Part shown: piece by piece, positions 1-7,254 of the stretch
How the letters are laid out: each line of letters starts with the position of its first letter
How positions within the stretch are numbered: position 1 is the stretch's first letter
NCBI GenBank assembly: GCA_018054005.1
Contig: JAGPKI010000026.1
Location: 1-9,518 of the forward strand
Direction of reading: 5' to 3'
Origin: Caldisericia bacterium
GTDB taxonomy: Bacteria > Caldisericota > Caldisericia > UBA6126 > JAGPKI01
DNA length: 9,518 bases
The notes under the pieces: generated by a model
Seen by the model: the letters and a program-made list of their open reading frames with translations, nothing else
Told to the model about the DNA's origin: nothing
The model's database searches: none
Position numbers and translations under genes: made by a program

Positions 1-521
1 GGTTTATTGAGGATAATTGGGAATCTCCAACTCTTGGAGCATGGGGAGTTGGATGGGAAGTGTGGCTTGATGGTATGGAAATTACCCAGTTTACATATTT
101 TCAGCAGGCGGGCGGTATAGACCTTAAAACAGCAGCAGTTGAAATAACCTATGGCCTTGAGCGTATTGCAATGTATATTCAAAATAAATCATCTTTTTAT
201 GATATTGAGGTGGGAGAAGGAGTATTGTATAAAGATTTAAGGTTAATGGAAGAGATAGAATACTCAAAATATTCTCTCGAAGAAGCTTCAATAGATCGAC
301 TTCTTGAATTGTTTGAGATATATCTTTCTGAGGGAAGATATTGTATCGAGAAAAGCTTGATTATGCCTTCTTATGACTATGCTTTAAAGTGTTCCCACAC
401 ATTTAATCTTCTTGATTCAAGAGGAGCGTTATCTGTAACTGAAAGAGCACGATATATTTCAAAAGTAAGAGAGCTTTCTAATAAGGCTGCGAAATTATAT
501 ACGGATGGCAAAAATGAGTAA
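1..521 (+). CDS. glyQ: Glycyl-tRNA synthetase alpha subunit, 3' part (5' end outside window)
   Basis: This subunit holds most of the class II aminoacylation site of the heterotetrameric (alpha2beta2) glycyl-tRNA synthetase, which charges tRNA-Gly in the cytoplasm. The reading frame is open from base 3 with no start in the window, so the gene begins upstream; an ATG at base 78 is internal. Readable family blocks include ENW/ESPTLGAWGVGWEVWLDGME near the left edge, then TQFTYFQQAGG, EITYGLERIAMYIQ (class II motif 3 region) and, near the C-terminus, the HTFNLLDSRGALSVTERARY block. About 172 residues of a protein normally close to 290-300 are present, ending at TAA 519-521. It overlaps glyS, the usual arrangement for the two subunits, which suggests translational coupling and balanced synthesis. 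Identity is very secure. Confidence 0.97.
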   Translation, partial: FIEDNWESPTLGAWGVGWEVWLDGMEITQFTYFQQAGGIDLKTAAVEITYGLERIAMYIQNKSSFYDIEVGEGVLYKDLRLMEEIEYSKYSLEEASIDRLLELFEIYLSEGRYCIEKSLIMPSYDYALKCSHTFNLLDSRGALSVTERARYISKVRELSNKAAKLYTDGKNE

Positions 522-2520
522 AGATTTGTTAATCGATGTTGGGGTAGAAGAATTACCATCCTCCTATATGGATGAACTCGCTAATCTTCTCTCAATTTCT
601 TTTAGTTCATTTCTTGATGAGAATTATATTAGCAGAAGCGGAGAAGAGATTTTCTTAACTCCAAGAAGAATGATTTTTACAGCGAAAGATATGGCTTTGA
701 AGCAAAATATTCCAGAAATGGAAATAAAGGGACCTCCCAAAAATATTGCATTAGCAGAAGATGGGAGTCCTACAAAAGCATTAACAAAATTTTTAGAAAA
801 ATGTAATACAGATAAATGGTATGTTAAAACAACCAAAGAAGGAGAATATATTTTTTGCTCAACTGCTCAAGAAAATCTCGAAACAAGAACAATAATTGAG
901 AATAAATTCCCAACATTTTTATTAAATCTTCCATACTCTAAAAAAATGAGATGGGATGGAATAATTTTCATAAGACCTATAAGGTGGATCGTCTCTTTAT
1001 TAGGAGAGGATATAATAAACTTAGAAATTTGTGGCGTTAAAAGTGGTAGGATCGAAAAAGGTTTAAGGGGCTACCCTGAAATAAGTATTGAAAATGCATC
1101 AAATTATAAAGAGTTAATGGTTAATAATAGAGTAATAATCTCTTCTACCGATAGAATGAATATGATAAAGGAGAGACTTTCTTCATTTAAAGAGAATATT
1201 CTAATTGAAAATGTTAACATTACAGAATTTCCTGTTTGTGTAGATGGAAAATTTGAAAAAGATTTTTTAATGCTACCAGACATTGTTATCTCAACAGTTT
1301 TAGCAAAATCTCTCAAATGTTTTACGATCAATGATAATAATGATGCTTTAACAAATGAGTTTGTGTTTGTAATGGATGGACCAAGAAACACTGAAGTAGT
1401 TCGTGCTGGCTATGAGAAGGTCGTAAATGCAAAACTCAAAGATGCACTATATTTCTTTGAATTGGATAGAAAGAAAAAATTAGATGAACGAAGAGAAGCT
1501 CTTTCAGGAATAATCTTTATTGAAAAACTCGGAACCATCAGCCAGAAAATAGAGAGGATGAAAATTCTATCAACTTTATTTGATGGAATTGTTCAAAGAG
1601 ATAAATTGATTAGAGCTATTGAGCTTTCAAAAGTAGATTTAACTACAAAACTTGTTTATGAGTTTCCGGAGCTTCAGGGAGCAATGGGTAAAATTTATGC
1701 TTTAGAAGAAGGAATAGAGCCTGAGATTGCAAATGCATTATATGAATATTATTTACCAATTTATGAAAGCGACAAAGTTCCTGAAAGTATTTTAAGCAGA
1801 GTTTTAGGAATAATTGATAGAACTGATACATTTATAGGTGCACTCTGGACTGGCATAGATATAACAGGTTCATATGATCCTTTAGGAGTGAGAAGGGCTG
1901 TTATTGGCTTAATTAGAATATTACTTTATTCATACATTCCGATCGATATTTTAAGCTTATTCAGAACCTCCATGGAAGCCTACAGGAGAATAAATAATAT
2001 AGAGTTTGAAGAAAACTTTATTAGTAAATTAATTGATTTCTATAATATTCGTCTTAAAAATATCCTTGCTTCAACTCTTAAATATGATGTTGTAAATGCT
2101 TTGATTAATGAAAGTTTAATTGTAAATCCTTTTGAACTTAAAGTAAAAGGTGAAATTATCGAGAAGGAAAGAGAGAAGCCCGAATTTAAAACCCTATGTG
2201 AATCATATACCAGAATAAATAATATCCTTAAAGGAACTAAAATTAAATCAGAAGGGGTAATACAAGAATTATTTACTGATCCAGCTGAAATGAATCTTTA
2301 CAAAGCTTATTTAGAAGTCAAGAACGATTATTTCAAAACCAATGATTATTTAGAAAAAATGAATTCACTCTACAAGATTAATGAACCAGTTACATCTTTT
2401 TTTGATAATGTTTTAGTTATGACTGAAAATTTAGAAACGCGAGAAAATAGGCTTGCACTTCTATCTAAAATTAAAGAATTATTATCTAATTTTGCAGAAT
2501 TTTCAAAAATTGTATTTTGA
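505..2520 (+). CDS. glyS: Glycyl-tRNA synthetase beta subunit
   Basis: The beta subunit binds tRNA-Gly and is required, with GlyQ, for glycine charging. The 671-residue product compares with about 690 in E. coli. The N-terminus carries the family start KDLLIDVGVEELPSSYMDEL; TPRRM, KGPP, a KKMRWDG...F(I)RPIRW block near residue 145, and VDLTTKLVYEFPELQGAMG (about residues 376-394) follow in family order. The C-terminal DALR-type anticodon-binding region ends with FFDNVLVMTENLETRENRLALL. Two starts are possible: ATG 505 (17-base overlap with glyQ) or ATG 514 (8-base overlap), the latter giving the more family-like MSKDLLID start. Neither has a strong Shine-Dalgarno site, fitting coupling to glyQ. 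The central segment is divergent: KSLKCF (residues 268-273) stands where relatives usually show an HQRYF/DQKYF-like block. The frame is intact. Confidence 0.96.
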   Translation: MAKMSKDLLIDVGVEELPSSYMDELANLLSISFSSFLDENYISRSGEEIFLTPRRMIFTAKDMALKQNIPEMEIKGPPKNIALAEDGSPTKALTKFLEKCNTDKWYVKTTKEGEYIFCSTAQENLETRTIIENKFPTFLLNLPYSKKMRWDGIIFIRPIRWIVSLLGEDIINLEICGVKSGRIEKGLRGYPEISIENASNYKELMVNNRVIISSTDRMNMIKERLSSFKENILIENVNITEFPVCVDGKFEKDFLMLPDIVISTVLAKSLKCFTINDNNDALTNEFVFVMDGPRNTEVVRAGYEKVVNAKLKDALYFFELDRKKKLDERREALSGIIFIEKLGTISQKIERMKILSTLFDGIVQRDKLIRAIELSKVDLTTKLVYEFPELQGAMGKIYALEEGIEPEIANALYEYYLPIYESDKVPESILSRVLGIIDRTDTFIGALWTGIDITGSYDPLGVRRAVIGLIRILLYSYIPIDILSLFRTSMEAYRRINNIEFEENFISKLIDFYNIRLKNILASTLKYDVVNALINESLIVNPFELKVKGEIIEKEREKPEFKTLCESYTRINNILKGTKIKSEGVIQELFTDPAEMNLYKAYLEVKNDYFKTNDYLEKMNSLYKINEPVTSFFDNVLVMTENLETRENRLALLSKIKELLSNFAEFSKIVF

Positions 2521-2524
2521 ATTT

Positions 2525-2530
2525 GGAGGT
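2525..2530 (+). promoter_or_regulatory. Shine-Dalgarno site fixing the ppdK start
   Basis: GGAGGT lies 7 bases before ATG 2538. The frame is open back to a TTG at 2517 that overlaps the glyS stop, but that TTG has no ribosome-binding site, and ATG 2538 gives the family-type N-terminus MNKKFVYQF. Confidence 0.85.
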
Positions 2531-2537
2531 AAAGTTT

Positions 2538-5198
2538 ATGAACAAAAAATTTGTTTACCAATTTAGTGAAGGCTCAAAAGAAATGAAAGACATTCTTGGT
2601 GGAAAAGGAACGGGGCTTTGTGAGATGGCAAAGCTTGGTATACCTGTTCCGCCAGGTTTTATTATTAGCGCAGAGGTATGTGATTATTATTATAAGCATA
2701 ATAATACTTATCCTGATGGCTTGTTTGATGAAATAAGAGAGCATCTTAAAAAAGTGGAAGAGAATGTTGGGAAGAAGTTTGGAGATCCAAATAATCCTTT
2801 GCTTGTTTCTGTAAGGTCTGGTGCGGCAGTAAGTATGCCAGGTATGATGGATACGATATTGAACTTAGGCTTGAATGATGAAATTACTGAAAAGTGGCTT
2901 AAAAATACAGGTAACGAAAGATTTGCCTATGATTCCTATAGAAGGCTGCTCCAGATGTTTGGTGATGTTGTTTATAACATTAAGCATGAAAAATTTGAGC
3001 AAATCTTATCTAATGTAAAGAAAGAAAAAAATATTAAATACGATTTTGAATTAAGTGTTGCTGATCTTAAAAAAGTTATTAGTGAGTATCACAAACTTTA
3101 TAGAAGTGAAACCTCAAAAGATTTTCCACAGGATCCCTGGCAACAACTTGTCGAAGCAATAGAAGCGGTTATTAAGTCATGGTTTAACGATAGAGCTTTA
3201 GTATATAGGAAGTTAAATAAAATTGAAAATCTACTTGGCACAGCTGTTACAGTACAAAGCATGGTATTTGGAAATATGGGGGAGAAATCTGGAACTGGTG
3301 TTTGTTTTACAAGAAATCCTTCCACAGGAGAAAAAGCTCTCTATGGAGAATTTTTAATTAATGCTCAGGGAGAAGATGTAGTTGCTGGTATAAGAACACC
3401 TGAAGAAATAACAAAACTAAAAGATGTTTTACCGAGCGTCTATGAAAAATTGGTTAATATATGTGAAACCCTTGAAAAACATTATAGAGATATGCAGGAT
3501 ATCGAATTTACAATTGAAGAAGGAAGACTTTATTTGCTTCAAACGCGTTCTGGCAAACGCACTGCCCAAGCAGCCGTTAAAATCGCAGTTGATTTTGAAA
3601 GAGAAGGAGTAATTTCTAAAGAAGAGGCTATATTAAGAGTGGAGCCTTCACAAATTGACCAGCTCCTGCATAAACGTTTTGATGATAGTAAGAAAAAGGA
3701 TTTTAAGCTTTTAGCGATAGGCTTGCCAGCCTCCCCCGGAGCTGCAATTGGTTCAGTTGTTTTTAGTGCTGATGATGCTGAAAAAGCAGCGGAAGAAGGG
3801 AAAAAAGTTATACTTGTTAGAACTGAAACTTCTCCAGAGGATATAAAAGGAATGAACAGTGCAGAAGGAATTCTTACTTCAAGAGGAGGTATGACATCTC
3901 ATGCAGCAGTAGTTGCAAGAGGGATGGGTAAATGCTGTATAACTGGTGCAGAAAATATTCTTGTTTTTGAAAAAGAAAAATGCTTCAAAACAAAAGATGG
4001 GACAATAGTTAGTGAAGGCATGACAATTAGTATTGATGGCTCAACAGGTGAGGTTTTTCTTGGGGAAGTACCTGTAATAGAGCCTGAGTTGAGCGGAGAT
4101 TTTGAAACTCTGTTATCCTGGGCTGATCAAATTAGAAGACTCAAAATAAGGACAAATGCTGACACACCAAAAGATGCTGAACAGGCAAGAAAATTTGGAG
4201 CAGAGGGGATAGGCTTATGTAGAACTGAGCATATGTTCTTTGAGGGTGATAGAATCAATGCAGTAAGAGAAATGATTTTAGCAGATGATAAAGAAGGAAG
4301 AGAAAAGGCTCTTACAAAAATTCTTCCAATGCAAAGGAATGATTTTATTGGAATATTCCGAGTGATGAAGGGATTACCTGTAACTATTAGGCTTCTTGAT
4401 CCACCTCTTCATGAGTTTTTACCAAAAAAAGATAGTGAAATAGAAGTTCTAGCTAAAGATTTAAATATTTCACCTTCTAAGATTAGAGAAAAAATAGAAT
4501 CCCTTAAAGAGGTAAACCCAATGCTTGGTCACAGAGGTTGCAGGCTTGGGATTACTTATCCAGAAATAACAAGGATGCAAACAAGAGCTATAATTGAAGG
4601 AGCCTGTTATTTAGTAAAAAATGAAGGGCTCACAATAACCCCTGAAATAATGGTTCCACTTGTTGGTACAGAAGAAGAACTCATAAACCAGAAAGAAATT
4701 ATTGAAGATGAAACAAGAAAGGTTTTTAAAGAACAAGGAGTTGAATTAAACTATAGTATTGGAACAATGATTGAAATACCGAGAGCTGCTTTAACAGCAG
4801 ATAAAATAGGGAAAGTTGCTCAGTTTTTCTCTTTTGGAACGAATGATTTAACTCAGATGACTTTCGGATTTTCAAGAGATGATGCAAATAAATTCCTTCC
4901 CTTCTATATTGAAAATAAAATTCTTAAAGATGATCCCTTTATGACACTTGATAGAGAAGGAGTAGGAATGTTAATTAAAACAGCAACCGAAAATGGAAAG
5001 TCAGTAAATCCTAACTTAAAAGTTGGTATTTGTGGAGAACATGGTGGTGATCCAAAATCCATTGAATTTTGTGATGAAGTGGGTTTAAATTATGTTAGCT
5101 GCTCTCCATTTAGAGTTCCAATTGCAAGGCTTTCTGCAGCAAGAGCATCTATTCTCCACAAAAAGGAGAAAAGTGATACATTAACACAAGAGAAATAA
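2538..5198 (+). CDS. ppdK: Pyruvate, phosphate dikinase
   Basis: PPDK interconverts pyruvate + ATP + Pi and PEP + AMP + PPi in the cytoplasm. It can work in gluconeogenesis or, in many anaerobes, as a PPi-linked glycolytic step. The product is 886 residues, full length for the family. In order: the ATP-binding domain (GGKGTGLCEMAKLG around residues 21-34, Arg93 in SVRSGAAVSMPGMMDT, and D321/E323 in QDIEFTIEEGRLYLLQTR); the swivelling phosphohistidine domain with GGMTSHAAVVARGMG and catalytic His455; and the C-terminal PEP/pyruvate TIM barrel with GIGLCRTEHMFF (Arg562) and GICGEHGGD (Cys832, the expected acid/base). Thr453, two residues before His455, is the site that PPDK regulatory proteins phosphorylate in relatives, yet no such gene lies alongside. 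It follows glyS by 17 bases, and its 3' end overlaps the inferred dgt start. Identity is very secure. Confidence 0.98.
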   Translation: MNKKFVYQFSEGSKEMKDILGGKGTGLCEMAKLGIPVPPGFIISAEVCDYYYKHNNTYPDGLFDEIREHLKKVEENVGKKFGDPNNPLLVSVRSGAAVSMPGMMDTILNLGLNDEITEKWLKNTGNERFAYDSYRRLLQMFGDVVYNIKHEKFEQILSNVKKEKNIKYDFELSVADLKKVISEYHKLYRSETSKDFPQDPWQQLVEAIEAVIKSWFNDRALVYRKLNKIENLLGTAVTVQSMVFGNMGEKSGTGVCFTRNPSTGEKALYGEFLINAQGEDVVAGIRTPEEITKLKDVLPSVYEKLVNICETLEKHYRDMQDIEFTIEEGRLYLLQTRSGKRTAQAAVKIAVDFEREGVISKEEAILRVEPSQIDQLLHKRFDDSKKKDFKLLAIGLPASPGAAIGSVVFSADDAEKAAEEGKKVILVRTETSPEDIKGMNSAEGILTSRGGMTSHAAVVARGMGKCCITGAENILVFEKEKCFKTKDGTIVSEGMTISIDGSTGEVFLGEVPVIEPELSGDFETLLSWADQIRRLKIRTNADTPKDAEQARKFGAEGIGLCRTEHMFFEGDRINAVREMILADDKEGREKALTKILPMQRNDFIGIFRVMKGLPVTIRLLDPPLHEFLPKKDSEIEVLAKDLNISPSKIREKIESLKEVNPMLGHRGCRLGITYPEITRMQTRAIIEGACYLVKNEGLTITPEIMVPLVGTEEELINQKEIIEDETRKVFKEQGVELNYSIGTMIEIPRAALTADKIGKVAQFFSFGTNDLTQMTFGFSRDDANKFLPFYIENKILKDDPFMTLDREGVGMLIKTATENGKSVNPNLKVGICGEHGGDPKSIEFCDEVGLNYVSCSPFRVPIARLSAARASILHKKEKSDTLTQEK
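5163..5182 (+). promoter_or_regulatory. Shine-Dalgarno AAGGAG with ATT start codon of dgt
   Basis: AAGGAG (5163-5168) lies inside the last codons of ppdK, 11 bases before ATT 5180-5182. The dgt frame opens after TGA 5174-5176 and contains no ATG, GTG, TTG or CTG before ATG 5303, which falls inside the conserved region. ATT 5180 is the only near-cognate start that keeps the whole family-like N-terminus; ATA 5195 and ATA 5198 are weaker alternatives without a Shine-Dalgarno site. This is inferred from sequence only. Confidence 0.6.
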
Positions 5199-6211
5199 TA
5201 GAGTATCAAGAATTAAAATTTCTTAATAAAAAGGCAGCTTTTGCCTCTTGTTCTAAAGGGAGGATTTTTGAAGAACAAAAGTCTCCCTTTAGAACTGATT
5301 TTATGAGAGACAGAGATAGAATTATCCATTCTAAGGCATTTAGGCGTCTTCAAAATAAAACTCAGGTTTTTATTTCACCAGAAAATGACCATTTTAGAAC
5401 AAGGCTCACTCATTCTTTAGAGGTTATGCAAATAGCAACCGATATTTCAAAAGCCGTAGGACTTAATTCTGATCTTACTGAAGCTATTGCTTTAGGTCAT
5501 GATTTAGGGCATCCTCCTTTTGGGCATACAGGAGAATCTGCTCTTGATAAATGCTATAAGGAAGTTATTGAAAGTGGAAGATTTAAGCACGCTGAATTTA
5601 GTTTAAGAATAGTGGATGAATTAGAGGTTAGAGGAGATTATCTTGGATTGAATTTAACATGGGAGGTTAGGGATGGAATTCTCAATCATTCAAAGGGACT
5701 TACTTCACTTAGTGAAATCATAGACTCTGACGATCTTCCCCAGACTCTCGAGGGTGAATTAGTTAGAATAGTTGATAGGATTGCTTACATTAATCATGAT
5801 CTTGATGATGCATTAAGAGCTGGATACATAAAAATCAAGGAACTACCACGCTCTTTAAAACCAATTTTAAGTAAGGGAACCTCTTACATCATAAATTATT
5901 TTGCGTCGGATTTAATTTCAAATTTTTTAAATTGTGAAGAAATAAAATTAAATCCTGAAAGAGAAAAAGCTCTTGAGTTAACAAAAGAATTTTTAACTGT
6001 TAGACTTTATTCTAACGAGGAGACAGTTAAAGAGAGAAAGAAAGCTATAAATATGATTACTGAACTTTTTTATTATTATCTGGTTGAATTTGAAAAATTC
6101 TATTCTAAAGATTCTTTATATATAAGAGTAAGAAAAATCATTGATTATATTGCTGGGATGACTGATAGGTTTGCTATGAATGCTTATAATGAAAAAATTG
6201 AGGGTAAGTAA
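5180..6211 (+). CDS. dgt: Deoxyguanosinetriphosphate triphosphohydrolase-like protein (HD superfamily)
   Basis: Dgt-family enzymes hydrolyse dNTPs to deoxynucleosides and triphosphate, controlling dNTP pools; substrate choice varies and cannot be read here. From ATT 5180 the product is 343 residues, normal for this short bacterial class. The N-terminal part (residues 1-41) is family-like: TREIIEYQEL, then SKGR, then FRTDFMRDRDRIIHSKAFRRLQNKTQVF. The metal-binding HD signature is complete: His78 in RTRLTH, His107-Asp108 in GHDLGHPPFGH, and Asp199 in RIVDRIAYINHDLDDA. A simple ATG call at 5303 would drop 41 residues and begin inside the conserved RDRDRIIHSKAFRR block, so I chose the longer form. 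It overlaps ppdK by 19 bases and the next gene by one base, so it probably lies on the same transcript. The unusual start and the stem-loop at 5250-5295 suggest limited translation. Family certain, start less so. Confidence 0.88.
   Translation: MNTREIIEYQELKFLNKKAAFASCSKGRIFEEQKSPFRTDFMRDRDRIIHSKAFRRLQNKTQVFISPENDHFRTRLTHSLEVMQIATDISKAVGLNSDLTEAIALGHDLGHPPFGHTGESALDKCYKEVIESGRFKHAEFSLRIVDELEVRGDYLGLNLTWEVRDGILNHSKGLTSLSEIIDSDDLPQTLEGELVRIVDRIAYINHDLDDALRAGYIKIKELPRSLKPILSKGTSYIINYFASDLISNFLNCEEIKLNPEREKALELTKEFLTVRLYSNEETVKERKKAINMITELFYYYLVEFEKFYSKDSLYIRVRKIIDYIAGMTDRFAMNAYNEKIEGK
5250..5295 (+). repeat. 13-bp perfect inverted repeat (potential mRNA stem-loop) in the dgt 5' coding region
   Basis: GTTCTAAAGGGAG (5250-5262) and its exact reverse complement CTCCCTTTAGAAC (5283-5295) flank a 20-base loop; a G-U pair could extend it inward. 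The 5' arm contains the Shine-Dalgarno-like GGGAGG (5258-5263), which the CTCCC of the 3' arm would mask. It lies about 70-115 bases into the inferred dgt gene and directly before ATG 5303. No T-run follows, so it is not a typical terminator. A regulatory role is inference. Confidence 0.65.
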
Positions 6212-6648
6212 TGTATTTTTCAAGAAAGAAGAGTATATTTCTAATATTAGTTCTATTGTGTATATTGATTATTTCAGGCTGTCAGAGATTTGTTAACAAC
6301 AAAAGTGAATATATTGATCCAAATTCAAAAAACCTTTCAGAATCAATTAAAGAGGCACTACTCAAGAATAAAAAACTTATTTTAAGCGTTGGTACAGGAT
6401 TATGCGAAAACTGTAAAATTGTTGAAGATACTTTATTAGAGTTTAAAAAGGAAAAACCTGATAATTTAGAGGTTGTTATATTTTCAGATTACACTGATAC
6501 AAATACTTTTCAAGCATTAGGAGTGACAGTTAGCCCAACAACACTTCTAATAGATGAAAACCATAAAGTAGTAAGAAGAATTATAGGTCCTTTTACTGTA
6601 AATGAACTAAAAAGTTATTTAAAAGTAATAGATTGGGAAAAATATTAA
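6211..6648 (+). CDS. Thioredoxin-like lipoprotein of unknown role
   Basis: The 145-residue product has a basic N-terminus (SRKKS), a hydrophobic segment (residues 9-21) and a lipobox ending ISGC with the lipidated cysteine at position 24, so it is probably exported and membrane-anchored. The remainder looks like a compact thioredoxin fold: a beta strand KKLILSVG, then the redox pair C65-E-N-C68 at a helix start, and a probable cis-proline loop VSPTTLLID (Pro109) before IGPFTVNELKSYL. These features imply thiol-disulfide exchange outside the cytoplasm, perhaps reducing or maturing envelope proteins, but I do not recognise a named family and its partner is unknown. ATG 6211 overlaps the dgt stop (TAATG), with GAGG seven bases upstream, so it is likely translated together with dgt. 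TlpA/ResA-like or DUF-type thioredoxins are alternatives. Confidence 0.8.
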   Translation: MYFSRKKSIFLILVLLCILIISGCQRFVNNKSEYIDPNSKNLSESIKEALLKNKKLILSVGTGLCENCKIVEDTLLEFKKEKPDNLEVVIFSDYTDTNTFQALGVTVSPTTLLIDENHKVVRRIIGPFTVNELKSYLKVIDWEKY

Positions 6649-6704
6649 TAGAGTTTTTGAAAAATTGTAAACGATATTAAAATTGAGGAAAGGGATAAAT
6701 TAAC

Positions 6705-7208
6705 GTGAATAGGGATAGTGTATATCTTGAAAATTTAACAGTTCTATTTCTTGAAGTTTTGAAAGAAAATATAGAATTAAAAGATAGAGTAAATTATTTG
6801 CAGAAAGAAATTTCTAATATTCGAAATATATATGATAGAGAGCGAGAGGATTTAAAGCTAAATATAACTGCTCAAATTGCCAAATGCATCCTCGATGTAT
6901 CAGATAATTTAAATAGAATAGCTGAAGCAGCCCAAAAGAGTGGTGATGTAAAAGCAATTATTGAAGGCATAGAAATGACAAACAAAGAAATTAACAAAGT
7001 ATTAAGCTCTCTCGAAATTAAAAAAGTAGAAGTTATTGGCAAAACTTTTGATCCTAACATTCATGAATTTGGAGGTAGTAGAGATATTCCAGAACTTGAT
7101 GATAATATTGTAATAGATGTTATTAGAGATGGTTATATTTTAAAAAATAAAGTTATTAGGCCTGCTATAGTGGTAGTAAACTCAAAAAAAGAAACTACTA
7201 CTACTTAA
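6705..7208 (+). CDS. grpE: Nucleotide exchange factor GrpE
   Basis: GrpE is a homodimer that releases ADP from DnaK and so resets the Hsp70 cycle. The product is 167 residues, a little short, because the disordered acidic N-terminal tail seen in many homologues is missing. The N-terminal half (about residues 5-60) looks like the long dimerising helix/coiled coil (LKENIELKDRVNYLQKEISNIR). ILDVSDNLNRIAEAA corresponds to the family LLPVLDNLERAL block. The C-terminal beta domain carries KVEVIGKTFDPNIHEF and then GYILKNKVIRPAIVVV. The start is GTG 6705: an in-frame TAA at 6696-6698 blocks extension, no ATG occurs until mid-gene, and purine-rich GAGGAAAGGG (6685-6694) lies upstream. The gene sits 56 bases after the lipoprotein and 54 before dnaK. 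No CIRCE (TTAGCACTC-N9-GAGTGCTAA) is visible upstream. Identity is secure from the C-terminal motifs and context. Confidence 0.93.
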   Translation: MNRDSVYLENLTVLFLEVLKENIELKDRVNYLQKEISNIRNIYDREREDLKLNITAQIAKCILDVSDNLNRIAEAAQKSGDVKAIIEGIEMTNKEINKVLSSLEIKKVEVIGKTFDPNIHEFGGSRDIPELDDNIVIDVIRDGYILKNKVIRPAIVVVNSKKETTTT

Positions 7209-7247
7209 AGGGTATACTTAATTTAGATAAATTATTAAAAATAAAAA

Positions 7248-7254
7248 AAGGAGG
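7248..7254 (+). promoter_or_regulatory. Strong Shine-Dalgarno site of dnaK
   Basis: AAGGAGG sits 8 bases before ATG 7263 and is the strongest ribosome-binding site in the window, in an A/T-rich leader that should be poorly structured. This fits high DnaK output relative to its GTG-started neighbours grpE and dnaJ. Confidence 0.85.

Noticed and set aside
26..53. 8-bp inverted repeat TCCAACTC / GAGTTGGA in glyQ
   Set aside because: A match of this length with a 12-base loop is expected a few times per window by chance, and it codes for conserved GlyQ residues.
2517..2537. TTG start at 2517 extending ppdK by seven residues
   Set aside because: No ribosome-binding site precedes it, it overlaps the glyS stop, and GGAGGT sits at proper spacing for ATG 2538, which gives the family-type N-terminus.
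3424..3612. + strand 62-codon frame inside ppdK
   Set aside because: It is out of frame with conserved PPDK sequence (QDIEFTIEEG region) and has no protein motif or ribosome-binding site of note.
5231..5250. Possible ppdK terminator: AGGCA / TGCCT stem with nearby T residues
   Set aside because: The stem is only five base pairs, the T-run is interrupted, and the segment is in-frame dgt coding sequence.
6657..6685. Possible promoter before grpE (TTGAAA at 6657-6662 with TATTAA at 6675-6680)
   Set aside because: The 12-base spacing is too short for a standard sigma-70 promoter, and such AT-rich matches are frequent by chance.
7213..7218. TATACT as a -10 box before dnaK
   Set aside because: No -35-like hexamer lies 16-18 bases upstream, so it cannot be supported.
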